64,000 nucleotides of DNA from an uncultured Lachnospiraceae bacterium (GTDB lineage: Bacteria; Bacillota; Clostridia; Lachnospirales; Lachnospiraceae). Shown piece after piece: positions 26,391 through 34,744 of the stretch. The stretch's first letter is position 1; each line of letters opens with the position of its first letter. The DNA lies in assembly GCA_947626435.1 (NCBI GenBank), contig CANQSB010000001.1, positions 124,001-188,000 of the forward strand. The letters are read 5' to 3'. Under the pieces are notes generated by a model, which had not been told where the DNA came from, made no database searches, and was given only the letters and a program-made list of their open reading frames with translations. A program made the position numbers and the translations under genes.

Positions 26391-27574
26391 TTATTTTAAT
26401 ATTTTAGCATAAATGCATATTTCTGTAAAGAAAATTTTATTTTTCAATCTTTTCGTATCTACGGACTTTAATGCTTCACTTTTTAGCGAATTCGCAGAAG
26501 TAATATAAATTCTAGAAACACAGGGTGTTTCCCAATCCATTACTCTCTCTTTCATCCATGTCTTAAATCTTGCATAAACCTCATTATAAACTAACTGCAT
26601 CCTTGTATACAGAGGAACTACACAATATTTTAATTCAGCTGCCCCATATTCTACATCACTTTGATTATCCGCCCAACCGAGTTTCATCTTTTTATATGGA
26701 AAAAGATTGTCATCCATTACATATAAGTCCCTCACCAGTTTTACATGAGGAACAACATCAATTTCAGAATCCATAATACTTTTAACTAATATTTTGTCAT
26801 CTAAAATATTTAAATCCATCAATCCATGACCTATGATTGAAACTGCATGTCTTCTAGGATATAAAAATCCTACCATTGGTAGTCCCGATTCGATATATGC
26901 CATTACCTCTTCAATAAATTTATCATCCAAATCCTTTTCACACTGAAGAATAAGTGGACTAAGTCCATATTTTTTTAATATATCTGAAACCTGAATAGGA
27001 TTTAATCCAATCGAAGGTGTTTTTCTTCCCCAATCATTATTAGATGCGCTAACGATTTGTCCAATAGTAGTATCGGCATAATTTTTAAATTTATTACCAA
27101 AATAACGCAGTATCGTCCATGTTGCAGTATGTGCGCATACAGAAATATCAGTTTCTTGTGACTTCCATGGATAGCTACTAATTGACATTGTGTTCCCAGC
27201 TATATGTGCTTTAAAATCACATAATGCAATATATGCTTTTTCAGCAATCAGAATTTTAGGATCAATTAATGTTCTTCCAAATTTTGTCCCATCCACTGTA
27301 GGTCGCAACACTATATACCCATAATATTCTTCATCTTTTAAAATGTGCAAGCGACAACATGTCTTTTCATATTTTCTTAATTTTTGAGCATAATGAATAT
27401 AAAATGTACTCAAATAATCCGTATCATAATATGGATATTCTACTATGATTTCATTGCTAAATTATTCTTCAATACATCAATTACATTATCATCCACAAGA
27501 GATTCCGGAATATACTCAAATAAATTGTCATATGAGTCCAAATTTATAATCTGAATTGAGCTGAAAGAAATCAT
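26391..27574 (-). pseudogene. Papain/C39-like cysteine peptidase-fold gene, split by a one-base frameshift
   Basis: The main frame (about 350 residues) has a Cys-bearing helix SVCAHTATWTILRYFG and a His-bearing strand RRHAVSIIGHGLMDL, the Cys/His arrangement of papain-like and C39-like enzymes. It has no good start. The best initiation is an ATG at 27574 in a different frame, giving a 43-residue piece (MISFSSIQII...LAMKS) that stops at 27443. Adding one base to the A-run at 27459-27461 joins them smoothly (...VLKNN-FSNEIIVEYPYY...). So this is either a real frameshift mutation or a homopolymer base-call error. Targets are unknown; it pairs with the 60-residue gene downstream. No signal peptide is seen. 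Confidence 0.7.
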
Positions 27575-27667
27575 CGTTTATATTCTTTCCCTTTCACATT
27601 GTATCATTTAATCATTAAATTGTATACCAATTATAAATTACCGTCGATTTTTCACTTCTGTTTGTGT

Positions 27668-28456
27668 CTATTTATAATCAGCCGTTACATCAATAATATT
27701 CCCATTTTTTACTTCATATACCTTATTGCAGTTTTTAATCGTTGATAGCCTATGCGCTATAATAATCAGTGTTTTTCTTCCCTTAAAAGACTCAATCGCC
27801 TCCATTACAGCAGCTTCCGTATCATTATCAAGTGCAGCTGTAGCCTCATCAAGCAGCAGAACATCCGGCTGGGAATACAAAGCTCGTGCAATGGCAATAC
27901 GCTGCCGCTGTCCTCCTGAAAACCTTACTCCGGCTTCGCCTACTACAGTATCCAAGCCCTCGGGAAGACCTTTCACAAATTCCTTTAGTTGAGCCTGCTC
28001 CAAGACACTCCATATTCTATCTTCATCTACCTCTCTATATCCAAATACGACATTGTCTCTTACCGTACCGTCTAACAGATATACTGTCTGTGAAACATAA
28101 GAAACAATCTCCGACCACTGCTTAGGAGAAGAAGATACATCATGCCCGTCAACAGTAATCTTTCCCTTCATCGGTTTATATAACCCCAGCAACATATCTC
28201 CCAATGTCGTCTTGCCTGCCCCCGACTCACCTATAATTGCTACAGAATCTCCCTTTTTTATCTCCAAGGAAATATCGTCCAGTATTTTCTTCTCTGAATC
28301 GTCATATTGCCATACAACATTCTGTACATTAATGCTGTTATCAAGAAATTCTTCATAGCATTTCGCAAATACTTCCATTTCTTCCCAGACATCCGCATTT
28401 GCCAGTTTTGCAAACAACACAATTAGCACGGTGCTTTGTCTTTGTTCATAATTTAT
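27668..28456 (-). pseudogene. Orphan ABC ATPase domain, 5'-truncated relic of a glycan ABC transporter
   Basis: A complete nucleotide-binding domain: GESGAGKTTLGDMLLG (Walker A), FSGGQRQRIAIARAL (signature), DVLLLDEATAALDN (Walker B) and IIIAHRLSTIKNC (H-loop). It resembles the C-terminal half of the full transporter at 46019-47752. The membrane half is missing. The frame opens after a TGA at 28457 with EQRQS, reminiscent of EVQRQQS in the full protein, which suggests an internal deletion. The nearest start is a GTG at 28429 with no good ribosome site. Function without the membrane domain is unlikely, although a stand-alone ATPase cannot be ruled out. Confidence 0.75.
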
Positions 28457-28523
28457 TCATGCATTTGTCCTGCTAAAATTTCTTATAACTTTTTAAGTAA
28501 AATAGGGACATCAACTACTTGTC

Positions 28524-29510
28524 CTATGTTTCTCTTTCTTTTTCTGCTGTTTCAGTTTCTTTCATATAAGATTCCCTTTCAATATAAATCGGTCTGCCTT
28601 TAACCTCCATATAAATCCTTGCAAGATACTCGCCTATCATTCCCAATATGGTAATAATGACGCCTCCTAAAAACAACATCACAATCATTATGCCGGAATA
28701 CCCTGTCCTGACTACCTGTGGATTATGAATCGCACTAATATATAGCCTTATGGCGAAAACAAATGACAAAAAGACTACTAACATTCCTAAATAAACTACT
28801 CCCCTTAACGGGGTTGTAGCAAACGCTATAAAACCGCTATACGCATATTTGAGCAGTCCAAAAAAATTCCATTTTGTCTTACCCGCCGCTCTTTCTACAT
28901 TCTGGTATTCTATCCATTTATTTTTGTAGCCAATCCATGAATAAATCCCCTTAGTAAAGCGTTCCCTTTCTGTCATAGACACAATTGCCTCGGCAACATT
29001 CCTTTTCATCAGCCTGTAATCTGTGCTTCCCGAAACCAAATCTATTGAAGTAATATGATTCATTATATGATAAAAAGCCTTTGAAAAAGTGCTGCGTATA
29101 AACGGTTCACCCTTCCTCGAAACTCTACGTGCCGAAGCGCAGTCATACCCCTCAACTTCAATAGCATAAAGCATGTCATTTAAAAGCTCAGGCGGATGCT
29201 GTAAATCTGCGTCCATAAGCGCTACATAATCGCCACTGCATCTGGACAGTCCTGCATAAATCGCAGCCTCCTTGCCAAAATTCCTCGAAAACGAAATATA
29301 CTGTATCCCCCCCCCCCGAGTATTATCTGCGGAGGCTGATACAACCTTTTTTATCTCATAAAGCGTATTATCCTTGCTGCCATCATCTATATATGTTATC
29401 AGGAATTTATAGTCCTGTAATTTGTCAAATACCTCTAATATATGTTCATAAAACAGACGAACACATTTTTCTTCATTATAGCAGGGCACTATCAGCTCTA
29501 TTGTTTTCAT
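28524..29510 (-). CDS. GtrB-like polyprenyl-phosphate glycosyltransferase with an 11-G tract (328 aa)
   Basis: A GT2 domain with LIVPCYNEEKCVRLF, YIDDGSKDNTLYEI, SFSRNFGKEAAIYAG and VALMDADLQHPPELL (DxD), then two membrane segments and ARIYMEVKGRPIYI. It is the same layout as the gene at 19476-20462 and probably makes an undecaprenyl-phosphate sugar. Residues near 68-71 (RGGG) are coded by an uninterrupted run of 11 G at 29307-29317, just before the conserved SFSRNFGKE. With 11 G the frame is intact; gain or loss of one would truncate the protein before the DxD motif. Phase-variable expression is therefore likely (inference). The ATG at 29510 is used. Confidence 0.92.
   Translation of the reverse strand: MKTIELIVPCYNEEKCVRLFYEHILEVFDKLQDYKFLITYIDDGSKDNTLYEIKKVVSASADNTRGGGIQYISFSRNFGKEAAIYAGLSRCSGDYVALMDADLQHPPELLNDMLYAIEVEGYDCASARRVSRKGEPFIRSTFSKAFYHIMNHITSIDLVSGSTDYRLMKRNVAEAIVSMTERERFTKGIYSWIGYKNKWIEYQNVERAAGKTKWNFFGLLKYAYSGFIAFATTPLRGVVYLGMLVVFLSFVFAIRLYISAIHNPQVVRTGYSGIMIVMLFLGGVIITILGMIGEYLARIYMEVKGRPIYIERESYMKETETAEKERET
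29307..29317 (-). repeat. Homopolymer tract, 11 G on the coding strand
   Basis: An uninterrupted run of 11 C on the plus strand inside the GtrB-like gene. It codes for the end of an Arg codon plus three GGG Gly codons, in a linker between conserved strands. The gene is in frame at this length. Confidence 0.95.
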
Positions 29511-30017
29511 ATTGTTTCTTAGTTCCTTTCAACACTTTAGAATCTTTTACAATGCCACATATCCTCATTGCATCACATACAACAGTCTCCAAAATCTTCT
29601 GGGTATGCTGGTGCATATAGAACTTATATCCCAAATTCCAGCCATTAATCAATTCAATTTTTTCAGTCTGTCAAGCACATTCAATTTAATCATTATCGTA
29701 CGAATACACCTAAGCAAAACTCTATCCTTTAATGTTATGTTCGCATACACATCACGAACCGCTTTATAGCCTTTATTATGATATGTCGACCGGAATCTTC
29801 TTTTCTCATCTTCGTTTAGCTCAATGTTTCTTTTGCCCATTTTATGATGAGCACTTTCTACAAAGTCCACATACCCAGCAATTTTATCAATCTGGCTTAA
29901 CCCTTTTTCAGTATGATTAACCACATACGATATCCCATTTAGCTTTCCCGTTTTTTCACACAGCTTTTTCTCGCATTCCCACAAGAATGCACTTACTTTC
30001 CCGCACAGCCTGTAAAA
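29476..30017 (-). pseudogene. Decayed gene of unknown family with a frameshift at an A-run
   Basis: One frame (29649-30017) is open for about 120 codons without a proper start, and its visible part includes GYVDFVESAHHKMGKRN. It ends just after VLDRLKKLN. Inserting one base in the six-base T-run at 29658-29663 carries the reading into another open frame (IELINGWNLGYKFYMHQH...) that continues to a stop at 29476, overlapping the start of the GT2 gene in normal operon fashion. Further coding-like sequence lies upstream to about 30130 in other frames. I read this as the remains of a longer gene, probably of the glycan cluster; the family is not recognised. Confidence 0.5.
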
Positions 30018-30137
30018 TCAACATAACATATATCTATGACTAATGCCCTTATATGCAATAAAATCTGTTCAGTGTTTCTTTCGCAGAGGCTTTTGTTGCA
30101 TTTTGTCACCGCTCAAGCGAATTTCTGATAAAATCTT

Positions 30138-31061
30138 TTATTGTATAGGATGGCTCATCATTTTTTTTAATAACTCTTTTATTCCTATAAAAATTTTAAT
30201 ACAAACTAAATTCTGAAATATCTTATAACCTAAAAACTTCTGCATTATCTTGTGTGACTTATGCGATTCAAATGATATAGCATCATATTTTTTACTTAGA
30301 TAATCTAACATGTTATATTGAATTCCATTTCTGAAAAAAATAGTTCCTTCCCTCAAAGACTCCCAATTCCTTATACCATACTCATTTTTGTGAAAATATT
30401 CTACATATGTACCATATGTTTCAAATTCGCTAAAACCAGACTCGGCTATATCTTCTACCGAAATTGCCGAAATTATTTTTTCCCAAAAACAATCTCCTTG
30501 AAGCGTATCATTTTCTTCTATCTTTTTTATCAGCTCTCTCATTATCTCTTTATCAAATAGCATATGCTCTGATATAAAAGAATAATTATTTGACTTCTCC
30601 AGAAACGGAAACAGTCTTTGTATTGTATCAAAATATGGCTTATGGTATTCTGTCTTCACGTCAAAAATCTTTAACCCATTTTCATACATATCTACCTTAT
30701 GTGTGGGAATTGTGTCTGAATCCCATACTAAGTATGACGAATCTTCACATATTAAAGCGTATGCCATCTTCAAAAACTGCTGAAAGTACCAACCTGCTCT
30801 ACATTCACTTGCGTCATCCGACCTTTCCTTCAACGCCCTTTTTATGCCATTATACCCCCCCCCTGTATTCAAAATAGTGTCTTCATCTAAAAAAATAATT
30901 TTCTTACTAATTCCCTCAATCTCTAACCTCAATTCTTTTTTCCCTATAATAATCAAGTTCTTTTTCAAAATATTTTTTTCAAAAAAATTATAATATTGGG
31001 GGATATTTTTAATTGTTTTATCAGTACATAGCATTACAACATCATATAACTCATTCACCAT
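30138..31061 (-). CDS. DUF6492-like putative glycosyltransferase with a 9-G tract (307 aa)
   Basis: A GT-A-like protein. VVMLCTDKTIKNIPQYY starts it, YLVWDSDTIPTHKVD carries a DxD motif, and MLFDKEIMRELIKKIE and YGTYVEYF follow. It resembles the DUF6492 family found in capsule clusters; no reaction has been established to my knowledge. The ATG at 31061 has AAGGAG 6 bases upstream and is preferred over a longer frame start at 31106. Residues coding NTGGGYNG contain nine consecutive G (30855-30863). One G fewer gives a stop within about five codons and one more within two to three, so the tract is a clean on/off switch (inference). It is on at this length. Confidence 0.82.
   Translation of the reverse strand: MVNELYDVVMLCTDKTIKNIPQYYNFFEKNILKKNLIIIGKKELRLEIEGISKKIIFLDEDTILNTGGGYNGIKRALKERSDDASECRAGWYFQQFLKMAYALICEDSSYLVWDSDTIPTHKVDMYENGLKIFDVKTEYHKPYFDTIQRLFPFLEKSNNYSFISEHMLFDKEIMRELIKKIEENDTLQGDCFWEKIISAISVEDIAESGFSEFETYGTYVEYFHKNEYGIRNWESLREGTIFFRNGIQYNMLDYLSKKYDAISFESHKSHKIMQKFLGYKIFQNLVCIKIFIGIKELLKKMMSHPIQ
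30855..30863 (-). repeat. Homopolymer tract, 9 G on the coding strand
   Basis: Nine C in a row on the plus strand, coding for three GGG Gly codons of the DUF6492-like protein upstream of its DxD motif. The frame is intact at nine. Confidence 0.93.
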
Positions 31062-31111
31062 AATTCGCTCCTTTTTCTGCCTAAGTCTATAATACAATAA
31101 CCTCAAAACAA

Positions 31112-32125
31112 CTAGCCATAAACTTTATTTTTCCTGTCATATCCCATCACTTTTAAACACAAATAAAATACTGCCATTATGCATACATAATACACATATA
31201 CAAAATGAAAGAGAAAAGTTAGATTTTTATGATAAATTGCAAGCCTAATGCTGTCTATTATTGGAATCGGAACAATCAGAGCATACAACACAAATTTCCT
31301 CTTTCTTACTGTCAATGCTTTATTTATATCGGCTTTTGTCGAAAAACCACCTTCGCTTTTGTAAAAGACATTATTTATCACCCTAAACTTAAGTTTTTCT
31401 AAGTATGTTTTAAATGAAGAACGACAATTGTGATGAATGTCATCTCCCTTAATGCATCCACACAATCCGGTATCACTTATTATTCTATCAAATGTATTGC
31501 ACGCAAATTCTATTGTATTAAATTCTTTCGGATATTTTTCTCTTACATAATCAACCGAAAAGCAAAATGTTCCGCTATCAGTTAAAGGATAAATGTCTGT
31601 ATTTTTGAATTTCATTACAGCACGATTTTTATTCTCCTCTATAATGTACTTTTTATAAGTTTCATATTTATCGTGTTTGGTATTATATATGAAGTAATTA
31701 AACGGATCGCCAAGCACATTTAAATAGGTGGCAGATATGCCGCACAATTTCTTGCGCCCTGCTATATATCTATTAGGAATAAGCACTTTTATATCAGGAT
31801 GCGACTTCAAAAAATGCATCTTATCATTTAATTGATCTACATACGAAAATTCTTCATCTGAATCCATTCTAAGCGCAAAATATCCTGAAGCATTCTCTAA
31901 CCCAATCGCTTTAGCATATTCCGGCAGTCGCTTGGGGTTATTTATTACGATTGCTCCAGCTCTTCTTGCCATTTGTATCGTTTTGTCTGACGAACCCCCA
32001 TCAACTACTATAACCTCAATATCATCCTTGCTGATACTTTGTTTTTTTATAGAAGCTAAGGTATATCCAAGTGTTGTCTCTGAATTATATGTTGGTATTA
32101 TAATAGAAAAAAAAGGTCTTTTCAT
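31112..32125 (-). CDS. GT2 family glycosyltransferase (337 aa)
   Basis: GT-A fold: FFSIIIPTYNSETTLGYTL, EVIVVDGGSSDKTIQMARR, RLPEYAKAIGLENASG and ALRMDSDEEFSY (DxD as Asp-Ser-Asp). A Cys-containing mid part (CGCIKGDDIHHNCRSS) and one or two hydrophobic C-terminal segments follow, suggesting membrane attachment. The ATG is at 32125. It lies between the flippase gene and the DUF6492-like gene, each within about 50 bases, so the three are one transcript. It probably adds one sugar to the lipid-linked repeat unit; donor and linkage are unknown. AT-rich codon use marks it as part of the mosaic segment. Confidence 0.9.
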   Translation of the reverse strand: MKRPFFSIIIPTYNSETTLGYTLASIKKQSISKDDIEVIVVDGGSSDKTIQMARRAGAIVINNPKRLPEYAKAIGLENASGYFALRMDSDEEFSYVDQLNDKMHFLKSHPDIKVLIPNRYIAGRKKLCGISATYLNVLGDPFNYFIYNTKHDKYETYKKYIIEENKNRAVMKFKNTDIYPLTDSGTFCFSVDYVREKYPKEFNTIEFACNTFDRIISDTGLCGCIKGDDIHHNCRSSFKTYLEKLKFRVINNVFYKSEGGFSTKADINKALTVRKRKFVLYALIVPIPIIDSIRLAIYHKNLTFLFHFVYVYYVCIMAVFYLCLKVMGYDRKNKVYG

Positions 32126-32172
32126 ATATAAATCGCCTCACATTATTTTATTATTTCAATATTCACAGTCAG

Positions 32173-33705
32173 TTACATAGGTTTACGCTTTATCATTTCT
32201 AACAATATATTTTTTATCTCTGCCAGTTCTTCCGACTTATAGTAAAACACTAATAATATGATGGAAGAAATCACTAATCCCAATATCATATCCACTATCA
32301 CTCCAAATTGCAGTCTGCCTGTCACCACCCAAACTATACATATTGACAAAGCATTAACAAAGCCGCCTTTTATGTATTCCATAAGGGCAAATTTCATAGG
32401 TAATTGAAAATAATATTTGTAAATATAATAGGTTTCAAGCGGGATATTTATTAATGCTAATGAAACTATTGTTGCTACCACGACACCTTCTATTCCCCAT
32501 ATATTTATAAATATAAGATTAAGCACAATATTTACTCCGGTTTCGAATAATGCTACCCACTTGCCCTCCCACCAAATGCCACTGCTGCTTCGCACCATAT
32601 CGCTGATAGATGATATGCACTTCAAATAAAAATATATTACGAATAAAATAGCTGTTCCATCAGTGAGCAAACCATCTTCCCCAGCATACATGAGCATAAA
32701 AGGCTGATATCCGCATACCATCAGCGCACTTGCAATAACAGATGCACACTCAACTACAAAAACTGACATCTTTGTTATTCCCAAATTATTTTCCCTTGAC
32801 TCTACGGCTACGGCGTTCCCCAGGCTAGGCAACACCGCTGTCGTAATACTGCTAATAAGCATACATCCTACCGTCATCACCATAATATAATTCTGATACT
32901 TAGCGGCATCTGCAAGCCCCAAAAATGCTGATACAATTATAACATCCACAGAAGCTCTGCATGCAGTGCGCAGCTTCGAAAACGAGAGACCGACAACTCT
33001 ATGTTTAAACTCATACCAAAATTTCCTGTCAAAATAATCCCTTTTAAATTTTGCCGGCACATATTGGGGAAATTGTTTTCTTTGCCGTCTGCCCGTCAGG
33101 AAGTATGCTAAAAATGTCCCTATTGGCAATAATGCCGCATATATATAAAAATTATGGCATACAGCCAACGCAATTATTTGAACACTATATGTTATTAGCC
33201 ACACAATCGAGCCATATTTGTGAGTAACCGATATATCCTGATTTGCCTGATAAACTGCCGAACTATAAGGATAAACCCAATAACTGACGGTAGCATAAGC
33301 AATATAAGGAATATATACAACATATATGTTTAATTCCTTTGGAGCGTTGCCTTGTATCAAACGCGGCAAAAATGGCATTAATACCAATGACGCCATTAAT
33401 ATCATCAAACCCAAAAATCTGTAAAATTTTTGATAAAGTGACAGTAACTGATTAGCTTGTACAAAATCACCTTTCGCCACAGGCTTATACATATTATAGA
33501 CAAGAGCTGTTCCTATTCCTAATTCGCTTATATTCAAAACATTTAGGATTGACGAGTACAACGATGTCAATCCTAAATACTCCATGTCCCAATAATGTAT
33601 TATAAACCGCCTAATCAAAAATGGCATAAATGATGTTACAAATATGCTGACATAACTCCAGATTAAGTTTTTAACTGTATGTTTTACTCTTACTTCTGTT
33701 GCCAT
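32173..33705 (-). CDS. Wzx-type oligosaccharide flippase (510 aa)
   Basis: About twelve to fourteen membrane segments typical of the MOP/PST flippase family. The start KHTVKNLIWSYVSIFVTSFM, then MEYLGLTSLYSSILNVLN and ELGIGTALVYNMYKP are close to the Wzx proteins of Gram-positive capsule clusters. It should move the undecaprenyl-diphosphate repeat unit across the membrane. The ATG is at 33705. The PglK-like ABC transporter at 46019 is a second candidate flippase in this window, so two export routes or two glycans may coexist (inference). Confidence 0.93.
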   Translation of the reverse strand: MATEVRVKHTVKNLIWSYVSIFVTSFMPFLIRRFIIHYWDMEYLGLTSLYSSILNVLNISELGIGTALVYNMYKPVAKGDFVQANQLLSLYQKFYRFLGLMILMASLVLMPFLPRLIQGNAPKELNIYVVYIPYIAYATVSYWVYPYSSAVYQANQDISVTHKYGSIVWLITYSVQIIALAVCHNFYIYAALLPIGTFLAYFLTGRRQRKQFPQYVPAKFKRDYFDRKFWYEFKHRVVGLSFSKLRTACRASVDVIIVSAFLGLADAAKYQNYIMVMTVGCMLISSITTAVLPSLGNAVAVESRENNLGITKMSVFVVECASVIASALMVCGYQPFMLMYAGEDGLLTDGTAILFVIYFYLKCISSISDMVRSSSGIWWEGKWVALFETGVNIVLNLIFINIWGIEGVVVATIVSLALINIPLETYYIYKYYFQLPMKFALMEYIKGGFVNALSICIVWVVTGRLQFGVIVDMILGLVISSIILLVFYYKSEELAEIKNILLEMIKRKPM

Positions 33706-33825
33706 TTATATTACCTGCTCTTTTGTAAAATTTTACCCAATATGTTCATGTCAGTCCTTATAACCTTCTTGAATATCATCAAAATTTTTCTCCCTACTTT
33801 TCGCAAACTGATATCCGAAAAATCA

Positions 33826-34623
33826 CTATTTATTTTGTTTAAAGCGATTAACAATATTTTGAATTTTTAAAATTAATTCAGGATTTATATCTAATATAGC
33901 TCCTTTTAAATATATTATAGCCATTTCCCAGTTTGTCATTATTGGTCTCTTGTGTCCATCAAGCTTAATCCCATTTCTATCGCAAAGCCTTGCACCTTCC
34001 TGCATCCATTTTCCTTTTCTTACGCCTTCAACATACGGAAATGAATAATCAAGCGCAACCAATATAGGATATTGTGTATTTGTCTTTCTCATTGAACCTA
34101 TCCTTTCAAAGTCCCAAGCACTCCAACCATCTTCTATTATTTCCGCTAAAAGCTTTGCATTCCAAATTCCCGGTTGAAGCGAAAGTGAATACCCCCCCCC
34201 GCCTATATAATACCCGATACTGCCGTCATCATAAATTCCGCCATATCCCCATGGGGAATACATAAGCCTTAAGTTAAGTGCATTATACTTTTCAATCCTA
34301 TCTATTTGTTTTTGAATGTCACCATTAGAAACATAATCGCATAAAAGATAATCATCCATCCAAAGCATAACATATTTTGTTGCCGTTTTATTAATAGCTG
34401 TCTTTATCATCTTATCCCAAGTATCATCCAACACTATAATATCATCAAATACATGGTTTTTTCCCTCATCATGATATTCATCCGTAATCAATACTACTTT
34501 ATATACGCAATCCGCCCAGTACTTGCGAAACAAAACAGAAAAAACATCCCACATATCCCTATTTTTCCAACAGGAATAAATCAAAATTGCCAATTCATTA
34601 CTTAATACCTTATTATAGTTCAT
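33826..34623 (-). CDS. Putative glycosyltransferase-like protein with a 9-G tract (265 aa)
   Basis: A soluble protein with a GT-A-like feel. ELAILIYSCWKNRDMWD starts it and KYVMLWMDDYLLCDYV contains a DD motif in the position of DxD. The segment GYYIGGGGYSLSLQPGIWN follows, then WSAWDFERIG. I do not recognise a named family with certainty. Glycosyltransferase is inferred from the pattern and the neighbours. The ATG at 34623 has GAGGT upstream. The Gly stretch is coded by GGC plus nine G (34192-34200). One G fewer leads to a stop about 18 codons later, before the WSAWDFE region, so the gene is probably phase-variable and currently in frame. Confidence 0.7.
   Translation of the reverse strand: MNYNKVLSNELAILIYSCWKNRDMWDVFSVLFRKYWADCVYKVVLITDEYHDEGKNHVFDDIIVLDDTWDKMIKTAINKTATKYVMLWMDDYLLCDYVSNGDIQKQIDRIEKYNALNLRLMYSPWGYGGIYDDGSIGYYIGGGGYSLSLQPGIWNAKLLAEIIEDGWSAWDFERIGSMRKTNTQYPILVALDYSFPYVEGVRKGKWMQEGARLCDRNGIKLDGHKRPIMTNWEMAIIYLKGAILDINPELILKIQNIVNRFKQNK
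34192..34200 (-). repeat. Homopolymer tract, 9 G on the coding strand
   Basis: Nine C in a row on the plus strand, coding for three of the four Gly in IGGGGYS of the gene at 33826-34623. The frame is intact at nine. Confidence 0.93.
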
Positions 34624-34744
34624 TCTTTGCGACCTCGTCTATATACAATTATTTTCATAACTTACTTCATAATCAATAAAATAACTTTTAACAAAACCGT
34701 TACCTTTGGTGATTTTATGTCGCGCCATGAGAGAGCCAATATCG

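Noticed and set aside
27575-27667. Promoter before the frameshifted papain-like gene
   Set aside because: TATAAT-like and TACAAT-like words exist, but no matching -35 at proper spacing could be found.
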